The position numbers were made by a program, and so were the translations under genes. Of a stretch of 64,000 bases of DNA, positions 1-11,384 are shown one piece after another (within the stretch, counting starts at the first letter, position 1; each line of letters starts with the position of its first letter). The DNA comes from Combretum micranthum (Eukaryota; Streptophyta; Magnoliopsida; Myrtales; Combretaceae), in contig JAMXBD010001373.1 in assembly GCA_024138025.1 (NCBI GenBank), positions 186,001 through 250,000 on the forward strand, given 5' to 3'. Under the pieces are notes generated by a model, which saw only the letters and a program-made list of their open reading frames with translations, was not told the DNA's origin and made no database searches.

Positions 1-3000
1 TAACCAATTTTTAATTAATGAAATCATTTGTTTACATTTCTAAAATGACTAGATTTTGCAGCGGTTAATTTAAACTTTATAAAAACATTTTATAATCTAC
101 TCTCATGAGTAAATCAATATTTACAAACATTTAGGCACCACCATGCCCTTTTAAAAGAATAAAACAAACCTAGAAGAATAAACCTAGTCTTTTAACAAAA
201 CAAAATAAAAATACATCCACGGTCCTAAACTCACTTCACTTCTCCTTCAAACCTCTAGGATCGTCCAAAACCCGAGTCGTACATCATCATCATCAAAATA
301 CTTGGAAAAAGAACAACAACAACAACAACTAATCAGACGAAGCTCAGTATACAATAACTTATTCACATACGAAGTGACACACGAGCTTAACTAAATGTAA
401 TGCATCAACCAACAAGTTTTTATCTTTTATTTAAAGTAAATCAAATATCACGGGAGCACTCACACTCCAGAACAAGCTATTGAGAATCTGGGGGTCCTGA
501 GTAATGATACGACACTTAAAGAGTTGATAAGGGTAGCCCGAATACCTATATCTCCTAGATGATATAACCGAAAAGGAATAACAACTTCCTCTAGGGTTTA
601 CAACCATTACACACACTCTACCTATCTCAGTCCATAATATAAAAAGGCTCAACCGATCCCATAAACATGAGCCCCAATATATTACTTCTCACCAATTAAA
701 ATAGACATTACATCAATACCGTTTACCCCATCGACTATCTGCTAAGTCACCTACAAATTTAATATCATCATGATAGGGATGGCTTAAGTGCTTAAACTAC
801 CGTATTCACTTGGACAAGATTGCTACTCCTCAAACCAGATTTTACAACACACGCACAACCATCACTCATCAATTATTAAGTCGAGTTTAAGTTTTAGTTC
901 ATTTTTAGGATGCCTAACCTAACAATCATCACACAAGTTAGTACGTACTCTTTATATGAAATCCAAATAGAGACTGAGAGGGTAAATCAAAAGCCAACTT
1001 AGAAGATAGATCGGGTATTCATATATCTATTCATGAAATAAACTCATATAAGCATTCACTTTAATTATCCATTACATCAAACTCTCTTTATAATCCTATT
1101 TGATCATACACTAATTAGGAACCCTGCTATGGCTGCGAAGATTACCTCACCAAAATATGAACAGTTCTCCTTTATTTGTCAAAGTATTTCTTTTCTCTTT
1201 ATTTATGATCTTTTATTACAAAAGCATCATCAAATTATTTATATTCAAAAGCATTCATTTCCCAAGCAAACATATATTTGAAACAACATATTCCCCATAT
1301 AATTCATGGTTCATCCTAATTTATCATTTTAAACAAATTATTAGCTATTAAACCTATTTTAACTTAATCTTAGCCAAATTGATTATAATTAATCATTTAA
1401 TCCAATTACTTAGCTAACATAATTAAAATTAATCAATCTGATCCTTTTAGCTTACTAAAGTCCATTTAGTCAAGTTAGATTAAGATTGATTAAATAAGTT
1501 CATTTTATATCTAAGCTTTATATTAACTTAATATGAGCCAAGTTGATTAAATTCAAGTTTATTAACCAAGTTGAACTTAGATTATTAACTAGGTTCATTT
1601 ATATCTAACTCTATATTTAATCATATTATTTATTAAATCTTTAAATTCACTAAAACTCATGCTTAATTATATCATTCAACAAACATATCACATTAACTAT
1701 CATTTATTTATTTCATTTTAACTCAAAAATATTCTTATTATACTTAACTACATACATTTATTTAGTAAAACAAGTTTTTAACTTTGTATGGAAAATATAG
1801 CAGCTGAAATCAATCAAAATTTAGGCCTTGATACTTTTAAAATTTGTAAAAACTTAAAACATAAAAGTTGTAGATCTCTTTTTAAGCTTTGTAACATTTT
1901 GAACCACCTCAACCTAAGGTCATATGAAAAAGCTATTATCAAAATACGAAATAATATCACAACAGGGGAAACCAAACGGGCTGTTTCTAAGGCCGTTTCA
2001 ACCCAAGGGTTTTAACCAAAAATGATCCAAAAGTGAAATATTCCTCCAAATGGGTCGTTTGCTCCATACCTCCTCTCAAACAAGCCGTTTCATGGGCCGT
2101 TCCAACTCAAAATCTTTACATAAAAATTGAAATACCCCTCCAAACGGGTCATTTGACAGGATGTTTGGATCTTTGAGACTTCCCCTATTTTCTTTCTTCT
2201 TTTTCAACATTTTTTCACACATCTTACTTCATTTTAAACACCATAAAAACCACTATGACTTATCACACTCACTTAACAATACCAAATGTACAAAAACTAC
2301 ACACATTCCAAACATCATATAACTCCCATAACTTTATCAACTCACTCATCCACCAATTTATCATAAAATCTAATTATAACTAATATCAATTCATCATACA
2401 TATTCATATCTACAATTATCAACTTTAATCACTAACTCTACATAATTTTAATTCTAATTCATCACGTATATATATATATATATATACACAACAATTAAAA
2501 CAATATAAAACTAATATACTTATCTTTTTGGCAAGAACATGCATTAAATTCTATTTTCTTGTTGTTGGAGCTTCCTCTAACCTGCTTTCCACTTCTATCC
2601 ATCTTCTAACTTTGATTCTTTGTTTAATCTTATTGAATTGAGATTTAAGAGTTGAAATTAAGAAAGAAAAGAGAGAAGAAGAAGAAGAGGAAAGAAGAAA
2701 GAAAGATACAGAAAGATTAAGAAAAGAAAGTAGAAAAATGAAAAGAAAAAAAAGGAAAAGAAGATATAAGGTAAGGAAAAAGGAAAAATCAAAGATATTT
2801 TCAAAATAGGTATTGAGTTTAAACCTTTCTAATAATTATCTTTAGTTTTGAAAATAATTAGAAGTTAATTTGAGAACATATTCTTAGAAATTTATAACTA
2901 TATAAAAACACATTTCAAAAAATAATTTGTGAAAATATGATGTTTAATTAGGATTTGGGTTTAAAATTGATATTTTTAAACAATAATAATTTAAAAATTA

Positions 3001-3368
3001 ATAAGATTTTACAAATGAAAGATAACCACAGTTTAATGGTTTAGGAGTTTTTAAAACATTTAAAATGTTTGTTTTGAGATTTGGGAATTGAAATTGATGA
3101 AAATGGAGTCTCAATAAAGACTTTGAAGAAAAGAAATGCTTGATTCATAAAAAAAGTCATTGAGACATATGAGGATTTAAAAATATTTTAAATCTCAAAT
3201 CTCAATTTGACCTATTTACTAATTTAATTATATCAAATTGTTATTCCTTTCTCTATTGTTCACTCATTATATTTATTTAAACTATCTAACTATGTTCAAA
3301 ATTAACTATCTATTATATTATTCAATTAAACCGTCTCTAAATTAACTAGATAAGGCTGGGGTATTTCA
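1..3368 (-). mobile_element. Possible LTR-like block read on the minus strand (Ty3/gypsy type), left end outside window
   Basis: I see no coding capacity. Read on the minus strand, the right edge starts TGAAATACCCCAGCC, which resembles the TG...CCCCG starts of the two LTR-like elements at 7.0 and 15.9 kb. Near the far end (about 230-400) the minus strand has a TACTGAGCTTCG segment followed by a GTT-rich run, comparable to the ACTGAGC segment near the 3' end of the 15.9-kb element. The other terminus and any target duplication are not visible, because the block reaches the window edge. It also contains a (TA)n run at 2466-2486 and a purine-rich GAA/AAG stretch at 2660-2790. An old unrelated intergenic region cannot be excluded. 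Confidence 0.3.
2466..2486. repeat. (TA)n microsatellite
   Basis: About ten TA units in a row inside AT-rich intergenic sequence. Confidence 0.8.
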
Positions 3369-3960
3369 ATACATTATCATAATGCCTACCTTTGCTCTGC
3401 AATCCTATAAAAGGATAGATAGAAAATATATATGGTAATAGATGAGTAGGTGAATACTAAAACTTCAATAACTCTATCTATGCCTTTCAACACAAATTGA
3501 CAATTAAGCATAATCATCACAATATCCTTAGTCCAACATGTCATTCATAATCCCTATCATAACCACTTGACTAAGTAGTCATAAGAGACTTCAAAACTTC
3601 TTCACAAACAAATCTTTTAGTGGCTCTCTTGAACCATGGAACTCCTCAATACAAAGCACAACTTTGTCAGATAGGTAACTCATCCACAATATTACCAAAC
3701 CAATAGCTAGCTATGCCAGTAATAGATAATGCCAACTAAAGGCCTCAATAATACCACATCACGTGCCAATTTGACACTAGGCATATTTGTCAAGGATTAA
3801 TTCCTAATGGTAATTCTTAAACATCTTTATAGAAGTCAATTCAACAATTTGCCACTTACACAACCATCCTTTCTACAAAACTATCACACTAAATCACAAC
3901 ACTCCTCCAATATACATAATCATCTATAATGCTCCAGTGAATGTTAATAAATATCCCAAT
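3369..3960. other. Intergenic or decayed transposon interior, nothing recognised
   Basis: No open frame or motif can be supported. Position between the minus-strand gag relic and the minus-strand LTR-like block suggests decayed internal retrotransposon sequence, but this is inference only. Confidence 0.3.
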
Positions 3961-3969
3961 CTCCTTCAC

Positions 3970-5335
3970 GGGCAAAAGATGACTACAATACTCATGAATA
4001 CTTCTCAATCCCATCAGTGGATCAAAATGACTTAAAATGGAAATAGGGAACAAGAATATGATATGACTTGGAATGATCTATAGCTTTTGTGTTACACAGA
4101 AGTACTAAGTTAAGCACCTGAAGGTTCAATCGCAACTCATCTAATTCTCCTCTTGACACCAAAGAATGTGGCTCAGCTTCCACATAGCATATTACACCAT
4201 CTTGATCATCTTCCTTTTCTATGCATTCGTCTTTCTTGCATGCATCAAGGATCTCATCTTTTGCTTCTGTAATCACATCGGTTTACTCTATTTGGTTTTC
4301 CCGAGCATCCTTTGCTTCTGAGTGTTTCAACTGTTTTAATTCCTCTAACAATTCAAAAAGAGAATTATACATCTCTGCTGATAATGTAGCTTGGATAGCT
4401 TCTTCTACGGTTAGGAGTTTATGAGAACCCATTCTCTTGGCAATGTCATGATTTAGACCCTTCATAAATTTGGAAATGGTATTTGCTTGAGATTTATCCA
4501 CTTCACAACACCTCACAAGGACCTCATATCCTCTTGCATATTCTTTAGCATTCATTTATCCTTGCTTTAATGCCAACAAATATTCATATTGCTTATCTAG
4601 GTAGGAGGCTGGAACAAAGTCTTTTCTCAGTAATCTTTTCATATGATCCCATGTGATGTCCTCTTGATAGCTATCCGAAATAGCATAATACTTAACCACC
4701 ACAATCTTGTAAATCTTGTAAACTTCTTAGCAAATACATGCGCTAGTTTACAACTAGGGTATCGAATTTCTCAACTACTCAAGTCACTTGAAACTCCCAA
4801 TCTAAGTTCTTTCTTGGAGACACGAAACCATCTAATCCAAGTATGATCATCTCTATCTCCTTTAAAACTGCCATTTTAGGATCACTCTCATGAAAATGCC
4901 AACTAGCCATAACTTCTACTGAGCAAATACTAAATGTATTCTTCATAGGTATTTTGTCGAACACTTGGTGTTTGAAAATATCACCCTTACTTCAATTGCA
5001 ATTTCAATTGTCACAACAATCCCATAATCCCACAATACTTTATCAACACAACAAACAACACCATGCAACAACAATAACTACTCAATAGAATCAATACTAG
5101 AGAGAAACTTGGTTGAGGTATTTTGTCAAACACATGGTATACATTCCTTCAAACTCATAAGTACACACTATAATCAAAGCCATAACTCCTCAAATACTTC
5201 AATATAATAGTGTAACAACAAGAAGACAAGATTCTATAATTCAATCCACTACTAAAGGCACTAGATCTACAGTTTCAACAATGAACACAATGTACCTAGA
5301 GTTTTTTACACAACACTTACCCCTATCATAACCCG
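3970..5335 (-). pseudogene. Degenerate Ty3/gypsy gag relic
   Basis: On the minus strand the segment about 4660-4560 reads TWDHMKRLLRKDFVPASYLD, the typical start of the retrotransposon gag core (family PF03732). It is followed, after an in-frame stop, by a 90-residue open stretch (4555-4283) with AKEYARGYEVL, ISKFMKGLNHDIAKRM and LTVEEAIQATLSAE, the usual order for that core. A further open stretch (4276-4022) is acidic and unrecognised. Stops and frame changes separate the pieces, and no protease, reverse transcriptase or integrase follows before about 3370. The element is therefore a truncated dead copy. The piece at 4964-4779 begins FDKIPMKNTF, but is better read as shifted gag-leader than as a separate gene. 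Confidence 0.75.
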
Positions 5336-5347
5336 AAGCTTTGATAC
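5336..5347 (-). other. Decayed primer-binding site (initiator Met tRNA type)
   Basis: On the minus strand TAGTATCAAAGC differs by two bases from TGGTATCAGAGC, the plant initiator-methionine tRNA complement used by many LTR retrotransposons. It lies just upstream of the gag relic, in the right place and direction. Confidence 0.55.
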
Positions 5348-5349
5348 TA

Positions 5350-6250
5350 AAGATGATACGCGCCAGGCACAATTTATGGTGTAGCAGGCCCTAAATTCGA
5401 TTTGCAATAAAAATAAAGGATATGAGCGACATTATTATTAGATATTACGCATTAATAGTAACCTAAGCTACACTTTCTCACACTTAATATGATGCACAAG
5501 CTAGATTGAGTGGTTGTTTGCCACAATCTTAGATAGATTGATAAGAACTCAATATTTTGCTCTCAAAGGAAAGACAAAGTAAATGTGGGTTTAGAATAAT
5601 AAAGTCTTAATGCTAAGGTTTACAAAAAGAAAGGTATTTATATAACCTTCATTGATGGTCACAAGGTAAATAATAAAACTTAATAAAAGAAAATTCGTGC
5701 AAGAGGCAGAACAATGAATCACGAGCGTCACTCTGGCATCATTAGGCTCTAATCTTCCTTCATCAATGAATCATGGGTGCAATTCTAGGTGTGAGTTCAT
5801 GAATCACGAACATGAATATGCTGTTGGAGGCCTCTAATCTTCACTTTTTGATAAATCACGAGCGTGATCATGCGCTTAGTGGCCTCTGATGTTCACTTTT
5901 CATGAATCATGAAGTTGATTCTTCCCTTGGTAGCCCATGTTCTTTAGATTTCATGAATTAGGGGTGATTCTCCCTTTGGTAGCCTGTGGTTTTAATCGCC
6001 TTCATATTTTTCTTTAATTTCTTACAAATTGATTCATGACTATATGATACATTCTAAAGTCATATAGAAAGTCATACCCATCTTCATAAGTCCAAATCCT
6101 CGTCTTGCTTAAATTTTTAATGTTCCTTCTCATGCATAGATTTAGCAAGGATCCCTTAAGTTAGTCCTTAACTTCCTTTAATACAAGCTTTGTCAATAGA
6201 TGTTAGGGATTGACTCTTATTAGGATGGATCATTGGAAGGTAACAAAACC
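5350..6250 (-). mobile_element. Putative 5' LTR of the minus-strand Ty3 relic
   Basis: The sequence abuts the decayed primer-binding site. A TATATAAATA motif on the minus strand near 5635-5647 could be the LTR promoter. The outer boundary and target duplication were not found, and no matching 3' LTR was seen, so the extent is approximate. It contains the 51-bp minisatellite described separately. Confidence 0.4.
5714..6003. repeat. 51-bp minisatellite, six units (one short)
   Basis: Units start with ATGAATCA or a variant at 5714, 5766, 5799, 5851, 5902 and 5953, so spacings are 52, 33, 52, 51 and 51. Each full unit has the order ATGAATCACGAGCGTGAT, a C/T-rich middle, GGCCTCTAATCTTCACTTT. The second unit lacks about 18 bases. 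Units are diverged, so the array is not recent. Confidence 0.8.
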
Positions 6251-6745
6251 CGTTATGTGATACTTGTAGAGAATAAAGATTATATGCTCAAATATAAGAG
6301 ATTTAATCATTTGTAGGTAGTGGGATATTCTGACTCAGATTTTACTGAATGTCTTGATAGCAGAAAGTTAACTTCTTATTATATTTTCATAATGCCTTAA
6401 TAACTACTATATCATATTTTTCTACTACGAAATGATGAAAATAAAGAGATTTTAGAATAGCAAGAAGCTACTTAAGAACTTCAAATATTGTAATAAATTA
6501 TGGGTATAATTTTAGAGTGTCACATTGTGAGTTTTACAACATTTGAAGCATGGAAATTGACATGCATGTATGGGTATATGTTTTGGGGTAGCTAAATTCA
6601 GGTATTTTAGTGTTTTAGATGTATCCTTTTGCTACAACACTTGAAACAAGTGAATGTGTTGCACTTGCACATTCAAGTGATGTAAGATCCTATACTAGCT
6701 TATATTGTTGGGAATTTATGGTTATTGAAGTGGGTTTGCTAGATA
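6251..6745. other. Intergenic, nothing recognised
   Basis: AT-rich sequence without a supported open frame, repeat or RNA gene. Confidence 0.5.
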
Positions 6746-7981
6746 TTTTGTTAAGTGGTGTGTAAACTTGGATTTTGATAATGAATAAGATGTTTAGGGT
6801 GATGTTTATATGAATTCTTAGAGGATATGTAGATATGAAATTGGGTATTGAGTTGAGTGTTGATCGGATTTGCAAAATTAGATGTGAAATGTGTAAAATA
6901 GTGCTTGTGTATGGCATGACATATAAGAAGTAGAAAATTGTTATTAAACCTAGAAAGTGTGATTATTATGGAATTTAAAGATTAGGTGATGAATTGTAAT
7001 TGTGGTAATTGGTAAAGTTCGTATGTGTAAACCTCGTTTTCTTAAATAAACCTGAGATCGATTTCGGGAAGATTTAAAAACCGGAAATCGAAATCCTAAA
7101 GAAATATCTTCGGGCCAATCGAACTTAGGAATCCTATGTCCAGCGATATCAAGAAGGAAATCCCAAGGGAATAAAAACGAGTTAACTCCAGAGTACGGTT
7201 CTAAATCGGAAAGTTAATCGGAAACCCTAAGTTAACAAGATCTTAGAAAACCCTAGCAATTTATATCCGGTAATCCAGGTTCTCAAACCAAGGAGTCGAA
7301 TTACAAAGAGGAAGTGGAGAATGGCCGTATTAGTATTAGAATGCTAAACAATATCCGATTAGTGAATTTCAACCTATTTCGAGCCTGATCGGATACAAGT
7401 CTCGAAAAGCGTATCCCGGGACTCGGATATTAAATATATGATTATTAGTACTGTTAGATTCGTAATTTCATAATATTTCTAAATATTTCAGTTATATAAT
7501 TTTTCGGTTATAAAAGTTACAATTATAATATTTTTATCATATTTTCATTACTACAGGTAAATTAAATGTCTAATCAACTTTTGTTTTCTTATACTCTATT
7601 CATCAAGTACAACCACCCATACTCTATTCTTACATCCTTATAACCTATTCTTACAATTTTACATCATTTCCTTACAAATTTACTTTTCCAATATATTTTG
7701 TACACAAACTACTCATTAAGTTTAAATTTTATTACACAAATTAAATTCAACACACACACTCTCTCCCCTCATCTATGGGCGGTGAACCCCCCTCCCCCTT
7801 CCCCCCGGCACAATAAGACATAAATTGCCTTGTTTTTCTTCTATAAAATAATCACACAAAACCCTAATTCATTTTCTATATAATCTCTTTTTCACCTTTC
7901 ACTTTTTCACTTTCTCTCATTTTCTCACAAAACCAACTTTGGAAGTTTCTTTTTCTCTCCCTCTCCACTCTCTTGCTGTGA

Positions 7982-8030
7982 CTCCCTTACATGCACACAC
8001 GCACAATTTTTTTTTTTTTTTTTACTTCAA
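7982..8030. repeat. Poly(T) tract and pyrimidine-rich segment
   Basis: A T run at about 8009-8025 lies at the end of a C/T-rich region (7860-8030) inside element A. Confidence 0.7.
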
Positions 8031-8483
8031 GTTTCCTTCTCCAAAACACTAAATAGGTAATAGATATTAACCCTACCACTTTAGAAACATATAATGACAA
8101 GTTTATACATGTGTGGATCCACCAAAATCCCCATGAGCTTTATGCTAGGGATGTGGAAAATACTAGAACATGATATTCTTGTCATCACAATGTGTAGATC
8201 TTGTTATTAGAGTTGATATACTATCATTTTACTATATCATTTGCTATTTATTAGTTTTATGGAAACTTTAAGCTTATATTTTCATTTCTATTCTCATTAA
8301 CATATTTTTCATGATGCATTTTCACTCATAGCATGAGTAGTATAGTAGATCTACTTGTTTAGAGTAGTTAAAATAACATAGCTATTTGTTTTACATGCAT
8401 GAAAGACTTGTTACATGTTTTTCTTAAGCAATGAGTTGATCAAAACTCAAGATCCATTTTGTTTCTATCAAAAAGTTATTTTT

Positions 8484-9300
8484 AAAATTCGGATCTTGAG
8501 AAAGACCCATTTAGAAAACATATTTACCAACTTCAAAATGAAAGTTTCACATGTAAAATGAAGGGCTTAGGTAATAGATATCATAAAGTAGTGATTTTTA
8601 TAAGATGATCATGGTTTTACTAAGAGAAATTTTCAAAACAAGAAAATGATTTCAAAAGTCAAGTTAGATCTATGATTCAACTCCAACAAAAATGTTAAAA
8701 TTCGTATCTATGGTGAAATGCCAAGAAAACACTTGTTTTCCAACCCTAAAACAAGAGTTTTATTAAAGAAATGAAAGCCTTAGGGATTACGTTTGATTTG
8801 GATTTAGTTTTAGAAAGATTAAATGAGTTTTTCACAAGAAACAATCTCAAAAACAATTTTTTCCAAATTCGGATCTAAAAATGATTCCTATTTAAACACC
8901 TATTTTCAAATGTCAAAATGAGTATTTTAATGTAAAAATAGAAGCCTTAGGGGTAGAAGTAATAAAGACTTGATTTTTATAAGAATAAATGAGTTTTATT
9001 AGAGTAGAAACTTAAAACAAAGGAAAGGTTTTCCAACAAAAATCAAACAATAATCTCATTTTCAAAAATTGTGCAAAATTCGTCACAAGGCAAAACCCAC
9101 ACTTAAACATCTATTTTCCAACATTTAAATGAGGAAATTTATTAAGATAATGAAGGTGTTAAGTATATAGGTCATCAAGATTCTATCCAAGTGAAAATAT
9201 ACATGATTTTCAAAGGAATAAAGCTAATTTTCTCAAACAAGTGTCCATAATAATTTTACTAAGTGAAAGTTTTTGCAAAATTCTTTTTAATCGAAAATCA
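8484..9300. repeat. ~200-bp degenerate internal tandem repeat in element A
   Basis: The anchor AAAATTCGGATCT or a variant recurs at 8484, 8697, 8865, 9075 and 9277 (spacings 213, 168, 210, 202). Between anchors the order TTTTCCAAC, AAATGAG, GAAGCCTTAGG and TTGATTTTTATAAGA recurs. Units are strongly diverged. Confidence 0.65.
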
Positions 9301-11384
9301 TTAAGGAATTACATGTAGATAGCTCATATCATGACATTCATGATCATAACTTGTAGATATTGCATGTACATATAACCTACTTGATAGAAATAATGCAAAT
9401 TTCACAAAGCAATTTCGGAATCTCAACTTTTAGTTACTGATAAGATCTGATCCGAACTTTCCAAAATCTAAACATTTTCCAAATTTAGTAATAACATCAT
9501 AAATAGATAGATCTTTCAAAATAGATAGAAATCGATAGCTTATTTGCAAAATTCCGAATTAATTTGACTAAGTTATGGCTGTTTTAAGTTGGAATTTCTA
9601 ATTACTACGAAAATTATGAATTCAAAGAGTTTTATTTGAAAAGTTTGGAATTAGTTATGGTATGAAATACTCATAAGGTTATTTCTTTCATTTAGGTGAT
9701 TTTGTATTCGAGGGAAAATTCTTGTTTCTAGATCGCTACCGTTAGAGACCGGAGACCATGGCCGAGTGGGTTCACTATCTCAATATTACATGCTTGTGAA
9801 TGTGCTTGTAATGTTAGTGACATTAGAATTAGGGCAAGATAATAAATCGACTGTGTGTATATGAGTTCTTCTTGGGTGAATAAATGATAAGAATATCGAA
9901 ATGAGCTTGTTGTAAATATCTGAATAATTTAGTATAGAATTGAATTATCTGCAATATCTATGATCACCCATAAACTGTTAAATTATTATGCCATGATCTT
10001 ATAATCAAATTGACATGCATACCATATGTGAAGTCACATTGCATAGGTTATTATACCTTTGTGGGAAGAAGGCATAATAGCTGGGCAACGAGGGGCTTGT
10101 AAACTCGAATGTTGGCGTAATGGCTGAAAATTAAAATGTTAGTGTATGGGCCAGAATTGAAAATGTGCGTAGGTAGGCACTTGTATCAACCACAATATAA
10201 ATTAAAAATGTTTGTGGGTGGGCAATTGTATCAACCACAATAAAAAGTGAGAAAAATTGAAATTGTTAATCGTATGGGCCCGAAACACCTAACCTCGAAT
10301 GAAGGGTATAAATCCATTTAACATAAGATTTCCAGATAGTCTTATGTATTATATGCTCACGTGCTTGTGCAGTTCATATGGTTGTTAATAATTTGTCTGT
10401 CATATATTACTTATTGAGCATTTAATTTTGGAAGTGGAACTCACGAAGCTAGCGTAGCTTATGCCCCCATAGTTTCTTTCTAATGCAATTCCCATACTTA
10501 TGGCTGCATCCCCGGACCTAGCCAAATCAGGTAATGAGAGACCAAGAGTCATCTCCTTAGAAGTTCACAATTGGATCGTATAGTTTCTAGTAGTGAACCT
10601 AGAAAGATCAGTCGTTATTAGAAAGGAAATGCCTAAACTTATGTGTAGCAGGGGAATGCCCCCTTATGCTTTGTAATTGATCCTGAGATATCTATGGTTT
10701 ATATTTCTATGCTTGTCCTATCAAATTGAACTATCTATCTCCAATTGTTTATGTATTCTATTGTCGTGAAGGGACGCCTTGCATACTAACACAAGACTTC
10801 TAAATGATTATGGCAGTGATTCGTAAGTCTTGATTAGCATGCGGCGGACTGTTACATTTATATTCCCTTTGGGGCATGACAGTATATGTGCATTTGAACA
10901 AGCTTGATTTTAATAATGAATAGGATGTTTAGGAAGATGTTTATATGAAATCTTAGAGGAAATGTAGGTGTTGATAAGATTTGCGAAATTGGATGCGGAA
11001 TGTGTAAAATAGTGCTTGTGTATGATATGACCTATAAGAAGTAGAAAATTGTTACTAAACCTAGAAAGTGTGATTAATTATGGAATTAAAGAGTATAGGT
11101 GATGAATTGTAATTGTGGTAATTGGTAAAGTTTGTATATGTGCATTTGAACAAGCTTGATTTTAACAATGAATAAGATGTTTATATGAATTCCTAAAGGA
11201 TATGTAAGTGTCGATTAGATTTACGAAATTGGATGTGGAATGTGCAAAATAGTGCTTGTGTATGACATGACCTATAAGAAGTAGAAAGTTGTCATTAAAT
11301 TGAAAATTGTGATTAATTATGGAGTTTATAGAGTTTAGGAGATTAATTGCAATTGTAGTAATTGGTAAATGTGCACTTGGACAA

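Larger units (their letters stand above)
7026..10881 (+). mobile_element. LTR-like element A (probable long solo LTR)
   Basis: It begins TGTAAACCTCG and ends GGGGCATGACA, so it has TG...CA termini. The flanks are GTATG (7021-7025) and GTATA (10882-10886), a 5-bp target duplication with one mismatch. The uninterrupted junction between the next two repeat units (11130-11145) shows the empty site. No second copy of the start sequence, primer-binding site or gag/pol is inside, so a solo LTR is the simplest reading. Termini and layout resemble the element at 15,939-20,200. A non-autonomous element of another type is possible. Confidence 0.65.
6747..11384. repeat. ~252-bp tandem repeat, three units, interrupted by an LTR-like element
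   Basis: Three copies share the order GATTTT(A/G)ATAATGAATA, ATGTTTATATGAA, GTGTAAAATAGTGCTTGTGTATG, TATAAGAAGTAGAAA and GGTAATTGGTAAA. They lie at about 6747-7025, 10882-11133 and 11134-11384. The direct spacing of units two and three is 252 bp. Unit one carries about 24 extra bases. The 3.86-kb element at 7026-10881 sits exactly at the unit one/unit two junction. Confidence 0.85.

Noticed and set aside
1157..2015. Open frames of 64 and 75 codons
   Set aside because: Low-complexity Phe/Ile/Asn-rich readings with no motif in AT-rich sequence.
4779..4964. FDKIPMKNTF segment resembling a pentatricopeptide repeat
   Set aside because: Only one short partial match, no tandem 35-residue repeat, and it lies directly upstream of a gag core on the same strand.
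5714..6003. Regularly spaced repeats considered as a CRISPR-like array
   Set aside because: The whole unit repeats, with no unique spacers between conserved repeats, and the DNA is plant nuclear; it is a minisatellite.
9755..9775. GGCCGAGTGG sequence resembling the D-arm of a Ser or Leu tRNA
   Set aside because: No acceptor stem, anticodon arm or T-arm (GGTTCGAATCC type) follows at the right distance; it lies inside LTR-like element A.
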